Assembly: GCF_017161405.1 (NCBI RefSeq) | Contig: NZ_CP071051.1 | Span: 2,294,001 to 2,358,000, forward strand | Reading direction: 5' to 3' | Source of the DNA: Leucobacter sp. CX169 | Lineage (GTDB): Bacteria > Actinomycetota > Actinomycetes > Actinomycetales > Microbacteriaceae | DNA length: 64,000 bases | Shown here: one piece after another, positions 1 through 7,519 of the stretch | Numbering within the stretch: the first letter of the stretch is position 1 | Layout of the letters: every line of letters begins with the position of its first letter | Made by a program: the position numbers and the translations under genes | Notes under the pieces: model-generated | Databases searched by the model: none | The model's input: only the letters and a program-made list of their open reading frames with translations | What the model was told of the DNA's origin: nothing

Positions 1-87
1 GGCCTCAAGCCTCCGCTCGAGGGGAAGATCGACGGGAACCGGAGTGGGCGCTGAGTCTGCTGCTGGGTTGTGAGGCACCCACCCACC

Positions 88-695
88 CTAGGCGCTGCGG
101 CTTGTTCCCACCTGCCAAGGGACGTAGCGAGACTGGCCCTCCCAGGAACCGTGCTCGGAAAGCGGCCGAAAGCGCAGCGTCGTGAACTCGCGGTGAAAGT
201 CCTTGCGGTCACGTTCGGCCATCGCCGCGGCGCGGCGAGCGCGAGCGTCGCCTCGGGGTGGTCCCGCACCTGGCGTTCCACCGGGCGGCCCCAGCGGATG
301 AACCGCGGCAGCTGGAAGAGGCGCATGCGGGCGAGCGTCACCGCAACGACGGGCTCGTCTCGCTCGGAGCGTCCCGCCACCTCGGGCAGGTGGGCAAACT
401 CACGCACGCTGCCCCAGCGGCGCAGGAATATGAGCCGGACGTGCCAGCCCTCGCCGAGCTTTTGTCCGAATGGGTGCTGCTTGAGGAAGTCATCGAGCGC
501 CGCCTCGTCATCCCACTCCGCGAACACCGACATGCGCTGCATCTGCATGCGGCGGACGGAAAACACGGGCGAACCGAGCTCCATCCCTCCCAGCACTTCG
601 ATGCGGCGCAGCCCCGGTGCGCTCGGTGCCTTCAGCAGCGCACCAGCGGCGCGGTGGAGCGGCAGGTGCGCGAGGTGGAAGGAGTGAACGCCCAT
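88..695 (-). pseudogene. CrtA-like (spheroidene monooxygenase-family) gene with internal deletion and frameshift
   Basis: An ATG at 695 opens a minus-strand frame with hallmarks of the actinobacterial spheroidene monooxygenase-like family, a haem-associated fold related to carotenoid-modifying CrtA: FAEWDDEAALDDFL, GWHVRLIFLRRWG, VAVTLARMRL and PRFIRWGRPVE. The match runs to HPEATLALAA near base 235. From memory of the family, roughly 40 residues should follow (starting MRPPRT). Instead the family tail, MAERDRKDFHREFTTLRFRP then WEGQS, follows at once from base 222 in another frame and ends at TAG 88-90. This looks like a deletion that also shifts the frame, at a GC-rich junction (CGCCGCGGCGCGGCG). 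It starts 18 bases after the AarF kinase stop, so it was probably the last gene of that operon. The original frame stays open to the window edge, so a real but divergent C-terminus is the alternative. Confidence 0.6.
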
Positions 696-712
696 GCGGC
701 CCAGTCTGTCAG

Positions 713-2425
713 TCACGGACGCCGATCGCCCGCGAGCAGGGCGTGCAGCAGCGGCAGCACGGACAGGGCAATCACGACGGTCCCCAGCACCGCGTCGTCG
801 GCACGCAGCACGGCACCACCGATCAACAGCGACCCGAACAGGATCCCGGAAAGGCCCCGCCTAGCGGTGCGCTCGAGCCGGGCCACCCGCTGTTCTAGTC
901 GCGGGCTCGACACCGCGAGCTGCCCGTCCTCCACCCGCGTGAGCACCGAGTCGATTCGCTTCGGCAGCCGCCACGCGACGCCAACCATCGTGGCGGCTTG
1001 CTGGGCGAAGTCCTGGACGACGTTGCCGCCCTCGTCACGCAACAGCTGCGCCGCGTACGGTTCGACCGAGTCCCACAGGTTGAACTCGGAGTTGAGCGCG
1101 CTGCAGACCCCAGAGGTGAGTGACATCGCTCGGATGATCAGCATGAAGTTCTCGGGCAGCTGGAAGGGGAGCGATCGCACGACATCGCCGAACTGCACGG
1201 CGAAATCGCGGAACTCCCTGGGGTCTACGTCTTTGAGCTCGGCAAACCCCATACCCCCGAAGCGCGCGAAGAGCTGTGTCATGGCGCGCTCAAGCTCGGT
1301 CGTCTCCGCGGTGGGCAGGAGCACTCCCACCTTGCGGATCGCCTCGACGAGGCCGCGACCATCACGCGATGCAACCGCGACCAGTAATGTGCGCAGGCCC
1401 GCGCGCGTGTCGGCCGGCACCTCGCCCATCATGCCGAAGTCGATGAACGTCAGCTTCCAATCGGGACCGCCCTCGCCAGCCTCCCCCGGGGTGACGAAAA
1501 TGTTCCCGGGATGCGGGTCAGCGTGGAAGAACCCGTGCGTGAACAGCTGGTCGAACATCACTTCAGCGAACACCGGTGCGACTGTCGCCGGATCGATGCC
1601 TGCCGCGCGCAGCGCCAACGAATCGGTGATCTTGATCGCCGTCACGTCCTCGAGCGTCAGTACTCGGCGGCTCGTGCGTTCCCAAACAATCCGGGGCACC
1701 GCCACCCGCGTATTGCCTGCAAAGTTGTCCGCGAATCGCTCGGCGCTTGCCGCCTCGTGGAGATAGTCGATCTCCTCCATGCTGGTCGCTGCAAACTCCT
1801 CGACCAGAGCGGGCATATCGACGCGGTCGGCGACGATGCGCACCCGGCTGAGCCAGCCGCCCACCTTGCGCAGCGCCGCGAGGTCGATGTCGACGATCTC
1901 GTCGATCCCTGGCCGCTGCACCTTGATCACGACGTTCCGCAGCCCCGTGTCCGCCGCGTCAGTTGCCGCGAGCCTGGCACGATGCGCCTGCCCGAGCGAC
2001 GCTGCGGCCAGCGGAATCTCGTCAACGCTCTCGAACGCGCGATCCAGCGAGACGCCCAGCTCCGCCTCGGCGAGCGCCCGGATCTCGCTGAACGGGACTG
2101 CCGGCACCTCGTCTTGCAGGCCCTCCAGCTCAGACGTAATCTCCGGGGGGAGGACGTCCAGGCGCGACGACATGAACTGGCCGACCTTGATCATCAGCCC
2201 GCCGAGATCGACCGCGAGCAGGTGAAAGCGCCTGGCGAAGGTGTGCATGCGTTTCGCCCGCGTGCGTTCGGCAAGCCCTGCCAGCCCCAGCCGGGGCAGG
2301 ATCAGCTCGAACCACCAGGTGACCGCCAGATGCCAGCCGGCGAAGCGGAGGATCCTGCGATATCGCGCGCGAGAGACTCTCGTGCTGGGCAACGCGCCTT
2401 CTCGAGTAGGAAGTACCGGGGGCAC
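713..2425 (-). CDS. AarF/ABC1/UbiB family atypical kinase
   Basis: A 570-residue member of the ABC1/UbiB atypical protein-kinase-like family. Family hallmarks visible are the KxGQ motif (GLMIKVGQFMSSR, about residues 77-89), the Ala-rich nucleotide loop (AAASLGQAH), the catalytic loop HADPHPGN, and the metal-binding IDFGMMGE. Two hydrophobic segments close the protein (about residues 525-560), as in membrane-tethered family members. Relatives support lipid or quinone metabolism. Actinobacteria of this group use menaquinone, so the exact substrate is unknown. The GTG start at 2425 lies 6 bases after the padR stop, so the two are co-transcribed. A broken CrtA-like gene follows. The half palindrome GGATCCTGC occurs at 2350 inside the gene. 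Confidence 0.9.
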   Translation of the reverse strand: MPPVLPTREGALPSTRVSRARYRRILRFAGWHLAVTWWFELILPRLGLAGLAERTRAKRMHTFARRFHLLAVDLGGLMIKVGQFMSSRLDVLPPEITSELEGLQDEVPAVPFSEIRALAEAELGVSLDRAFESVDEIPLAAASLGQAHRARLAATDAADTGLRNVVIKVQRPGIDEIVDIDLAALRKVGGWLSRVRIVADRVDMPALVEEFAATSMEEIDYLHEAASAERFADNFAGNTRVAVPRIVWERTSRRVLTLEDVTAIKITDSLALRAAGIDPATVAPVFAEVMFDQLFTHGFFHADPHPGNIFVTPGEAGEGGPDWKLTFIDFGMMGEVPADTRAGLRTLLVAVASRDGRGLVEAIRKVGVLLPTAETTELERAMTQLFARFGGMGFAELKDVDPREFRDFAVQFGDVVRSLPFQLPENFMLIIRAMSLTSGVCSALNSEFNLWDSVEPYAAQLLRDEGGNVVQDFAQQAATMVGVAWRLPKRIDSVLTRVEDGQLAVSSPRLEQRVARLERTARRGLSGILFGSLLIGGAVLRADDAVLGTVVIALSVLPLLHALLAGDRRP

Positions 2426-2430
2426 TCGCG

Positions 2431-2976
2431 CTAGTCCTGGGCGAGAATGGCGTACAGGCGGCGGCGAGACTCGTCGAGCACCGTGACGGCCTGCTTCACC
2501 TGTTCCGGCGAGCCGGTGCGCCCGACCTGCGATGCGGCTTGTGCAAGATCGAAGCCCGCTTTGGACAGTTCAGCGAACGCTGAGCCCTTCCCTGAATCTG
2601 AGGCCTCCCACTGGGCCGGCGCCTCGAGGTCTGCGGCTTCCTCGCGCCCGGCGTCCGTCAAAGTGTAGGTCTTGCGGCCGTTCGACTCTTCTGCGCGAAT
2701 GAGGCCCTCATCTGCAAGCAGCTGCAGGGTGGGGTAGACGGAGCCCGCACTGGGCTTCCAACTCCCGCCGCTGCGCTCTTCGATCTCGCGAATGATCTGG
2801 TAGCCGTGCATCGGCTCTTCGCGCAGCAGCGACAGGACCGCGGTGCGCACCTCGCCCCGGCCCACGCGCCCGCCGACGCGCTTCTCGAACTTGGCGCGCA
2901 GCTGCTCCATCGCCTGCCACATCGTGTCGGTGTGGTGCCCTGACCCGAAGCTTCCGGTGGGGAATGAACTACTCAT
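2431..2976 (-). CDS. PadR family transcriptional regulator
   Basis: A 181-residue PadR-type regulator. The winged helix spans about residues 40-115: VRTAVLSLLREEPMHGYQII, then a GSVYPTLQLLADEGLI recognition stretch and the wing NGRKTYTLTDAGREE. The C-terminal part is a predicted dimerisation helix. The first 35 residues are extra compared with minimal PadR proteins. The ATG at 2976 is chosen because a strong GAGGAGGG ribosome site (2981-2988) precedes it. The gene leads an operon with the AarF kinase and the decayed CrtA-like gene, so it probably represses its own unit. Ligand unknown. Confidence 0.9.
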   Translation of the reverse strand: MSSSFPTGSFGSGHHTDTMWQAMEQLRAKFEKRVGGRVGRGEVRTAVLSLLREEPMHGYQIIREIEERSGGSWKPSAGSVYPTLQLLADEGLIRAEESNGRKTYTLTDAGREEAADLEAPAQWEASDSGKGSAFAELSKAGFDLAQAASQVGRTGSPEQVKQAVTVLDESRRRLYAILAQD

Positions 2977-3000
2977 GATGCCCTCCTCAGTGATCGTGAA

Positions 3001-3021
3001 CGATACCTCGAGGATATATCG
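3001..3021. promoter_or_regulatory. Candidate PadR autoregulatory operator/promoter
   Basis: Just upstream of padR is an AT-rich, partly symmetrical stretch with the core CCTCGAGG flanked by CGATA on the left and ATATATCG on the right. It is the only AT-rich dyad in the gap before the neighbouring hydrolase gene. PadR proteins commonly bind AT-rich dyads at their own promoter. The two arms are offset by three bases, so this is a weak call. Confidence 0.35.
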
Positions 3022-3022
3022 C

Positions 3023-3961
3023 TCACTCCCTCAGCGATAGTCTCTCGCGGCGAACACTCAGCTCGGGCTGCAGGCTCTCCACGATGACGCGCACGCCACG
3101 CTCCCCCGTCCCCGTGGGCAAAAGCGCATACACGTGCACCTGCCCCTGAGCCTCGTGCCAATCCACCGCGACCCCCGCCTCACGCGCCTGGTCGCGCAAG
3201 AGGTGCGCGTCAGGGTTCAGCACGTCGCGCGTGCCCGTCAGGATCGTCAGCGGGCCGAGGCCGGTGAGGTCTCCGAAGAGTGGGCTCACCACCGGATCCT
3301 TGATGTCGTCCTCGCCACGCCACGCGTCCGCGAGCACACGCCCTCCGGGGCGAGCGAGCCACGGATCGCTCGGCTGTACGGCATCGATCCTGGGGTTCTT
3401 CCAGGTGAGATCGAGCGCGGGCGAGAGCAGCGTGGTCGACGGCAGGATCCTGCCCGCATCGCGCAGCGCGAGCGCCACGGAAAGGGCGATCTGGCCGCCA
3501 GCGGAATCCCCGGCCAACCTCACCTCGCCCTCGCCATCGAGCTCTTCTTGCACCAGCGCGACGACGCCGTCGCGCACCTCGCGCGCGGTGCCGAACGGCA
3601 CGAGCGGGTAGATCGGCACGACGACTCGCTGCCCGGTCTCGCGCGCGATCCGGGCGATCAACTGCCAGTGCTGACCCGCGATCTCATTCACCCAGCCGCC
3701 CCCGTGCACGTAGACGACGACCGACGATAGCTTGGGCTCGGCGCCCGTGGGCTCGACGTCGTAGACGGGCCAGCCGAGCGGGTTCGGCACTCGGCGTCCG
3801 ACACGCACGCCTGACAGGCGCTCCGGCGGCCCGTACGACGTGGGCCGCAGCGTGCGCTCGCGGATGCGGTCGTGAGCGCCCGCTGCCGTAACGAACGGCC
3901 GATTGGCCCGGATCGCCTTAAGAAAGACAGGCACGAAGGGCTCAGGCAGGCGAATCGGCAT
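3023..3961 (-). CDS. Alpha/beta hydrolase, hormone-sensitive-lipase (GDXG) family
   Basis: A 312-residue esterase/lipase of the HSL (family IV) type. The oxyanion motif HGGG is in VVYVHGGGWVNE (about residue 105), the nucleophile elbow is GDSAGGQIAL (about 173), the acid residue is in LTGTRDVLNPD, and the catalytic His is in GQVHVYALLP near the end. No signal peptide is seen, so it is cytoplasmic. The ATG at 3961 is preferred over an upstream start at 4075 because GGGAGA sits at the right distance and the longer form would overlap the divergent gene's start. Substrate cannot be told. The intact palindrome GGCAGGATCCTGCC at 3441-3454 lies in the coding region and is read as GRILP. Confidence 0.88.
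   Translation of the reverse strand: MPIRLPEPFVPVFLKAIRANRPFVTAAGAHDRIRERTLRPTSYGPPERLSGVRVGRRVPNPLGWPVYDVEPTGAEPKLSSVVVYVHGGGWVNEIAGQHWQLIARIARETGQRVVVPIYPLVPFGTAREVRDGVVALVQEELDGEGEVRLAGDSAGGQIALSVALALRDAGRILPSTTLLSPALDLTWKNPRIDAVQPSDPWLARPGGRVLADAWRGEDDIKDPVVSPLFGDLTGLGPLTILTGTRDVLNPDAHLLRDQAREAGVAVDWHEAQGQVHVYALLPTGTGERGVRVIVESLQPELSVRRERLSLRE
3442..3453. repeat. GCAGGATCCTGC palindrome, copy inside hydrolase gene
   Basis: Intact 12-bp palindrome, extended to 14 bp as GGCAGGATCCTGCC. In this gene it is read in the Gly-Arg-Ile-Leu-Pro frame, unlike most coding copies, which are read Gly-Gln-Asp-Pro-Ala. Confidence 0.9.
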
Positions 3962-4048
3962 AGGGGTCTCCCGGGGTTCGACGTCGGACTGCAGCCAGGA
4001 TAGTCCCCGTGCTCCGAGTGAGGCCGGGCCAACTGATGGAGAGTCGGT

Positions 4049-4054
4049 TACCGT
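4049..4054 (+). promoter_or_regulatory. -10 element TACCGT of a probable leaderless promoter
   Basis: TACCGT ends 7 bases before the ATG at 4062, and there is no ribosome-binding sequence. The spacing puts the transcription start at or within a base of the ATG. Many starts in the window share this arrangement. Confidence 0.5.
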
Positions 4055-4061
4055 CGTAGCT

Positions 4062-4715
4062 ATGCACATCGACATCCAGACCTCGCTCGGACCAGGACGG
4101 CTCGTCGTCGATGCGGCAGCGGATCCGCGCGCGGTGCTCTGGCTGGGTCACGGTGCCGGTGGTGGGATTGACGCGGTCGACCTGTCGGCGCTCGCGGCAG
4201 CGTTGCCCGGCGCTGGCATCACCGTCGCGCGCTACGAGCAGCCATGGCGGATGGCGGGACGAAAGGTCGCCCCGCGGCCTGCGGCCCTCGACGTGGGGTG
4301 GCTGGAAGCCGCGCCGCGCGTGGCCGAGCTGGCCGCGGGTCTCCCCCTCGTTGTCGGCGGGCGAAGCGCCGGCGCCCGCGTCGCGTGCCGCACCGCAGCG
4401 GCGGTTGGCGCCGCCGCAGTCGTGTGCCTCGCTTTTCCACTGCACCCGCCAGGGAAACCCGAGAAGTCGCGGATTGACGAGCTGCTCGAGCCGCGTGTGC
4501 CAGTGTTCGTTTTGCAGGGTGTTCGGGACACGTTTGGCGATGCGGAGGAGGTGCTGACGGCGCTCGCCCCACACTCGGGCCGCAGCATTCGCGTCATCGA
4601 GGTGCCCGGCGCCGACCACTCGATGAAGGTCCTGAAGTCGTCACCGCTGGACGCGGGCGGCGTTTCGCGGCTCATCGCGGAATCGGTGCGCGAGTTTGTT
4701 GCCGAGGTTTCCTGA
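4062..4715 (+). CDS. Alpha/beta hydrolase, KANL3/Tex30-like family
   Basis: A 217-residue small alpha/beta hydrolase. Visible elements are the oxyanion strand-loop WLGHGAGGG (about residue 27), the nucleophile elbow VGGRSAGARVA (about 100), the acid loop LQGVRDTFGDAEE (about 150) and the catalytic His in GADHSMKV (about 185). Length and motif order fit bacterial KANL3/Tex30-type hydrolases related to dienelactone hydrolases. There is no signal peptide. It is divergent from the HSL-type hydrolase. Natural substrate unknown. Confidence 0.82.
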   Translation: MHIDIQTSLGPGRLVVDAAADPRAVLWLGHGAGGGIDAVDLSALAAALPGAGITVARYEQPWRMAGRKVAPRPAALDVGWLEAAPRVAELAAGLPLVVGGRSAGARVACRTAAAVGAAAVVCLAFPLHPPGKPEKSRIDELLEPRVPVFVLQGVRDTFGDAEEVLTALAPHSGRSIRVIEVPGADHSMKVLKSSPLDAGGVSRLIAESVREFVAEVS

Positions 4716-4781
4716 GCCTGACGCCCGCGCGGCATTGCAACGCCGGCCGCCCACATCCAGCGCTGCCATAACGCCGATTGC

Positions 4782-5289
4782 GTGTCCACGCCACGAGACT
4801 CCGTCGGCCTCACTAACCTCCCGAGGTTCCTGACGTATTTGGGGCGCCCTGAGCGTGACCCTGTTGCCTCGGCGTTCGCTACGCGCCTGCTCGACGAGGG
4901 CGGTGAGGTCTTCGATATCTGGGACCCGGAGCAGATGGATGTCTGGCGCATCCCGATCCGACGGGGCCGGTACCTGCTGATCTCCGGCGGGCACGCGCGC
5001 ATGAGGCCGACCTCGTGCTCGACGACCCGATCCATTTCCCCGCGGATATTCTCGCGCACGGCACCCTCGCTGGGGAATGACTGGACGCGGGAAACGAGGA
5101 CGTCCTCTTGAGGATCGACGCAGCGTATGACGCGGGCCTCTCTGCGTTCGGTCCCATACTCCGCCCTGAGGAGGCGGTAGAGCGGGCAGCCACTCAAATC
5201 CGATTGTTGGAAGATGCCGCAATTCAAGGGATCGCCTCACCCAACCTCAGGTTTGTGCATGCACTGGGGCATCCATCAAGGGCGCGTAC
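4782..5289 (+). pseudogene. Possible decayed gene, no intact frame
   Basis: This 580-base stretch between two intact genes holds no convincing complete gene. On the plus strand, pieces look protein-like in two frames: a GTG at 4782 opens a piece containing LLDEGGEVFDIWDPEQMDVW. Near 5000 the better piece moves to another frame (ADLVLDDPIHFPADILAHG), is interrupted by TGA at 5078-5080, and continues as EDVLLRIDAAYDAGLSAFGP up to about 5275. The third-position GC is lower than in neighbouring genes. I read it as a relic with one frameshift and one in-frame stop. I do not recognise the family, and chance open frames in GC-rich DNA cannot be ruled out. Confidence 0.3.
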
Positions 5290-5292
5290 CGT
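5287..5292 (+). promoter_or_regulatory. -10 element TACCGT of a probable leaderless promoter
   Basis: TACCGT followed by exactly 6 bases and then the ATG at 5299, without a convincing ribosome site. The transcript probably begins at the start codon. Confidence 0.5.
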
Positions 5293-5298
5293 AGGGAC

Positions 5299-5883
5299 AT
5301 GGCTGAAATTCATGGACTCGACGCCCTGCTTGCGGCTCTGAACTCCGGGGAGACGATCCCCGGAGGCTCCCCGCACCACGCCGCAATGCACGCCGCGAGC
5401 CAGGAGTCGCTGCGCATCACCGCCGAGCTCAATGGGAAATATCACTCACCTGATGAGGTCAGAGCCCTACTGAGTGAGCTGACCGGGCAACAGGTCCCCG
5501 ACACTCTCCAGCTCTTCCCGCCGTTCAGCGCCGACTTTGGGAAGAACATCCGCTTCGGCGAGAACGTGTTCATCAACAGCGGTTGCCGCTTCCAAGACCA
5601 GGGCGGTATCGAAATCGGCGACGGGTCTCTCATCGGCCACAACGCCGTCATCACCACTCTGAACCACGACATGGCACCGAGCCGACGGGCTGACATGCAC
5701 CCGGCGCGCGTAGTCATCGGCCGCGGCGTGTGGTTCGGGGCCAACGTGACGGTACTGCCTGGCGTGGCAATCGGCGATGGCGCCGTGGTAGGCGCGGGCG
5801 CGGTTGTCACCAAGGATGTGGCGCCTGGGGCGATCGTCGTGGGAGTGCCCGCAAAACAGGTGGGCACGGTGCAGGACGGTTAG
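5299..5883 (+). CDS. Sugar O-acetyltransferase (LacA/Maa type, hexapeptide repeats)
   Basis: A 194-residue left-handed beta-helix acyltransferase. The N-terminal helical part (residues 1-60) matches the maltose/galactoside acetyltransferase layout. Hexapeptide repeats follow from about residue 75: [68 protein letters not shown]. The catalytic His is in TLNHDMA (about residue 117), and the tail GVPAKQVG is typical. It would transfer acetyl from acetyl-CoA to a sugar hydroxyl. It stands alone, with no sugar operon beside it, so the acceptor is unknown. Confidence 0.88.
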   Translation: MAEIHGLDALLAALNSGETIPGGSPHHAAMHAASQESLRITAELNGKYHSPDEVRALLSELTGQQVPDTLQLFPPFSADFGKNIRFGENVFINSGCRFQDQGGIEIGDGSLIGHNAVITTLNHDMAPSRRADMHPARVVIGRGVWFGANVTVLPGVAIGDGAVVGAGAVVTKDVAPGAIVVGVPAKQVGTVQDG

Positions 5884-5921
5884 ATCCTGCGCCAGACGAA
5901 CCGCCTCTCGACCCAGCTTGC

Positions 5922-7226
5922 CTAGGGGAAGTCGATGATCGCCAAGTTGAGGGGCAACTCGTTCGTGCGCGCCTCGGGGCGGGAGAGCTTTCCCTGCAGG
6001 AACGTGCCGCTCAGGTAGTCGTCCGCGTCGGCGATTTGCTGCGGAGCGACCTGTCCATCGAAGTCGAAACGCTCAAACGCGTAGGGAAGAGAGTCCGCTT
6101 CGAGGAGGCTCGGCCCGTCCATCAGCTGGAAGTGGAGGTGCGAGGCGTTCGCGTTTCCGGTGTTGCCGAGATGGCCGATGACCTGCCCCCTCTTCACCTT
6201 GTCGCCCGGTTTCACTTTCAGGGACCCGGAGATCATGTGCGCGTACATCGCGTACACGCCATCGCCCAGGTCGAGCACCACGTGGTTTCCGTCGACGTTC
6301 TCGACGGTCAGTTTCGCGGCGAGTTCGGGGTTGCTCGCGGGCAGCACGCCCGGAGCATTCGCTTCCATCCCGTCCAGGATCGAGACCACCGTGGCATCGG
6401 CGACGGCGAGGATGTCGTCGCCGTAGTCGACGTAGCTCTCGTTGCTGGTCTTGTCACCCGAGTAGAACTCGCCCTGGTCGTTCGTGCGCTTCCAATCAAT
6501 TGCGAAGCGCTGGCTGTTGTTGAGCTTGCCATTGACCGACATCACTGAACTGCGATGCGGGAAGCCAGGCTCGCAGCAACCGTTGAGCGCGATCCAGTGC
6601 TCACCACTCAGTGGCGGCGAGATCACCGGCACGGTCTCCGTGGAGATAGCGATGGGGGTCGCCAGGTAGTCCACCGCTTTCGGTTCGCCAAAGGCGGGCG
6701 AATTCGCGCCGGTGACGTACAGGCGGTGCAGCAGTGCACTCGGTACGTCGTCGCGCGAGTCGAGTGCGAAATCGATGAACAAGACTCGGCTCTCCTGCGC
6801 CGGAATCGTCGCGCTGTCGATATAGCCCGCGGGCAGGCCTCGCAGCCGGTTGCAGTCGCCGAACGTGCAATTCGCGTCCACCAATTGCGTCCCCGAGAAG
6901 CTGGCAATGACCGCTTTCGGATCTTTGCCGTCGACTACATCGATGGCGTCCAGGCTCGCCGGCTGCTGTGTGGCATTGGTGAGTTGCAGGTCATAGACGA
7001 CGTGGTACTTGCCGTCCGTGCCCAGGAACGGGAGCGGAGGGTTTCCGATCGGGGAGACGGTGATCGCGGTGAACGCGTCGGGCACCTCTGCGCCGGCGAC
7101 CGAGCCCGCCGGCGGCGGCGCGGTGGTCGCGGCCTTCGGCGCCGAGGAACACCCCGCAAGAAGTGCGACGGTGGCCACGAGCGCTGCGAGAACACTTGCG
7201 CGGCGGGACTGCAGGTTCTTCGACAT
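5922..7226 (-). CDS. Secreted M23 family metallopeptidase lipoprotein
   Basis: A 434-residue lipoprotein. The signal peptide ends in the lipobox LLAGC (Cys about 26), followed by an Ala/Pro-rich linker. The C-terminal half is an M23 (lysostaphin-like) zinc endopeptidase: the first metal ligands lie around FAIDWKR (about residue 243), then GVYAMYAHM, KRGQVIGHLGNTGN and the HLHFQ motif (about residue 363). Such enzymes cut peptidoglycan cross-links. Residues 50-220 form a beta-rich domain of unknown role. The start at 7226 is supported by TAGCCT (7233-7238, minus strand) exactly 6 bases upstream, with no ribosome site, so it is probably leaderless. It borders the low-GC island. Confidence 0.88.
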   Translation of the reverse strand: MSKNLQSRRASVLAALVATVALLAGCSSAPKAATTAPPPAGSVAGAEVPDAFTAITVSPIGNPPLPFLGTDGKYHVVYDLQLTNATQQPASLDAIDVVDGKDPKAVIASFSGTQLVDANCTFGDCNRLRGLPAGYIDSATIPAQESRVLFIDFALDSRDDVPSALLHRLYVTGANSPAFGEPKAVDYLATPIAISTETVPVISPPLSGEHWIALNGCCEPGFPHRSSVMSVNGKLNNSQRFAIDWKRTNDQGEFYSGDKTSNESYVDYGDDILAVADATVVSILDGMEANAPGVLPASNPELAAKLTVENVDGNHVVLDLGDGVYAMYAHMISGSLKVKPGDKVKRGQVIGHLGNTGNANASHLHFQLMDGPSLLEADSLPYAFERFDFDGQVAPQQIADADDYLSGTFLQGKLSRPEARTNELPLNLAIIDFP

Positions 7227-7519
7227 TTCCGGAGGCTATCAGCCACCTTTTTGCACCGTCCAGCGATACAGCTGAACTCAGGACCTAGGTCCCCACCGGA
7301 TGTGCGTCCAGGGCCGCGGCCGCGGAGGCGGGACGCAAGTGTGCGTTCAGCCGGAGCGTCACGACGTTCCCAAACAAAAGAACAACTTCAGGAGCTTCTC
7401 TACCCTGGCTACCGTAATCTGAAGCCTAGCTCAAGCTGGGGCTGCCGAGTTTTGGGACGCCATCGACGGTCAGATTGCTCACTACAGCAATCGCAAGTGC
7501 TGCGCTGCCTGATCATCAC
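7227..7519. other. Left flank of low-GC island, no gene seen
   Basis: About 290 bases between the M23 gene and the end of the island gene. GC falls from about base 7360 onward compared with the sequence to the left. I see no gene, no tRNA and no clear attachment-site repeat. Confidence 0.5.

Noticed and set aside
258-1766. Long plus-strand frame opposite the AarF kinase and CrtA-like genes
   Set aside because: Ser/Arg/Thr-rich composition typical of shadow frames, no ribosome site, and it lies antisense to clear family motifs.
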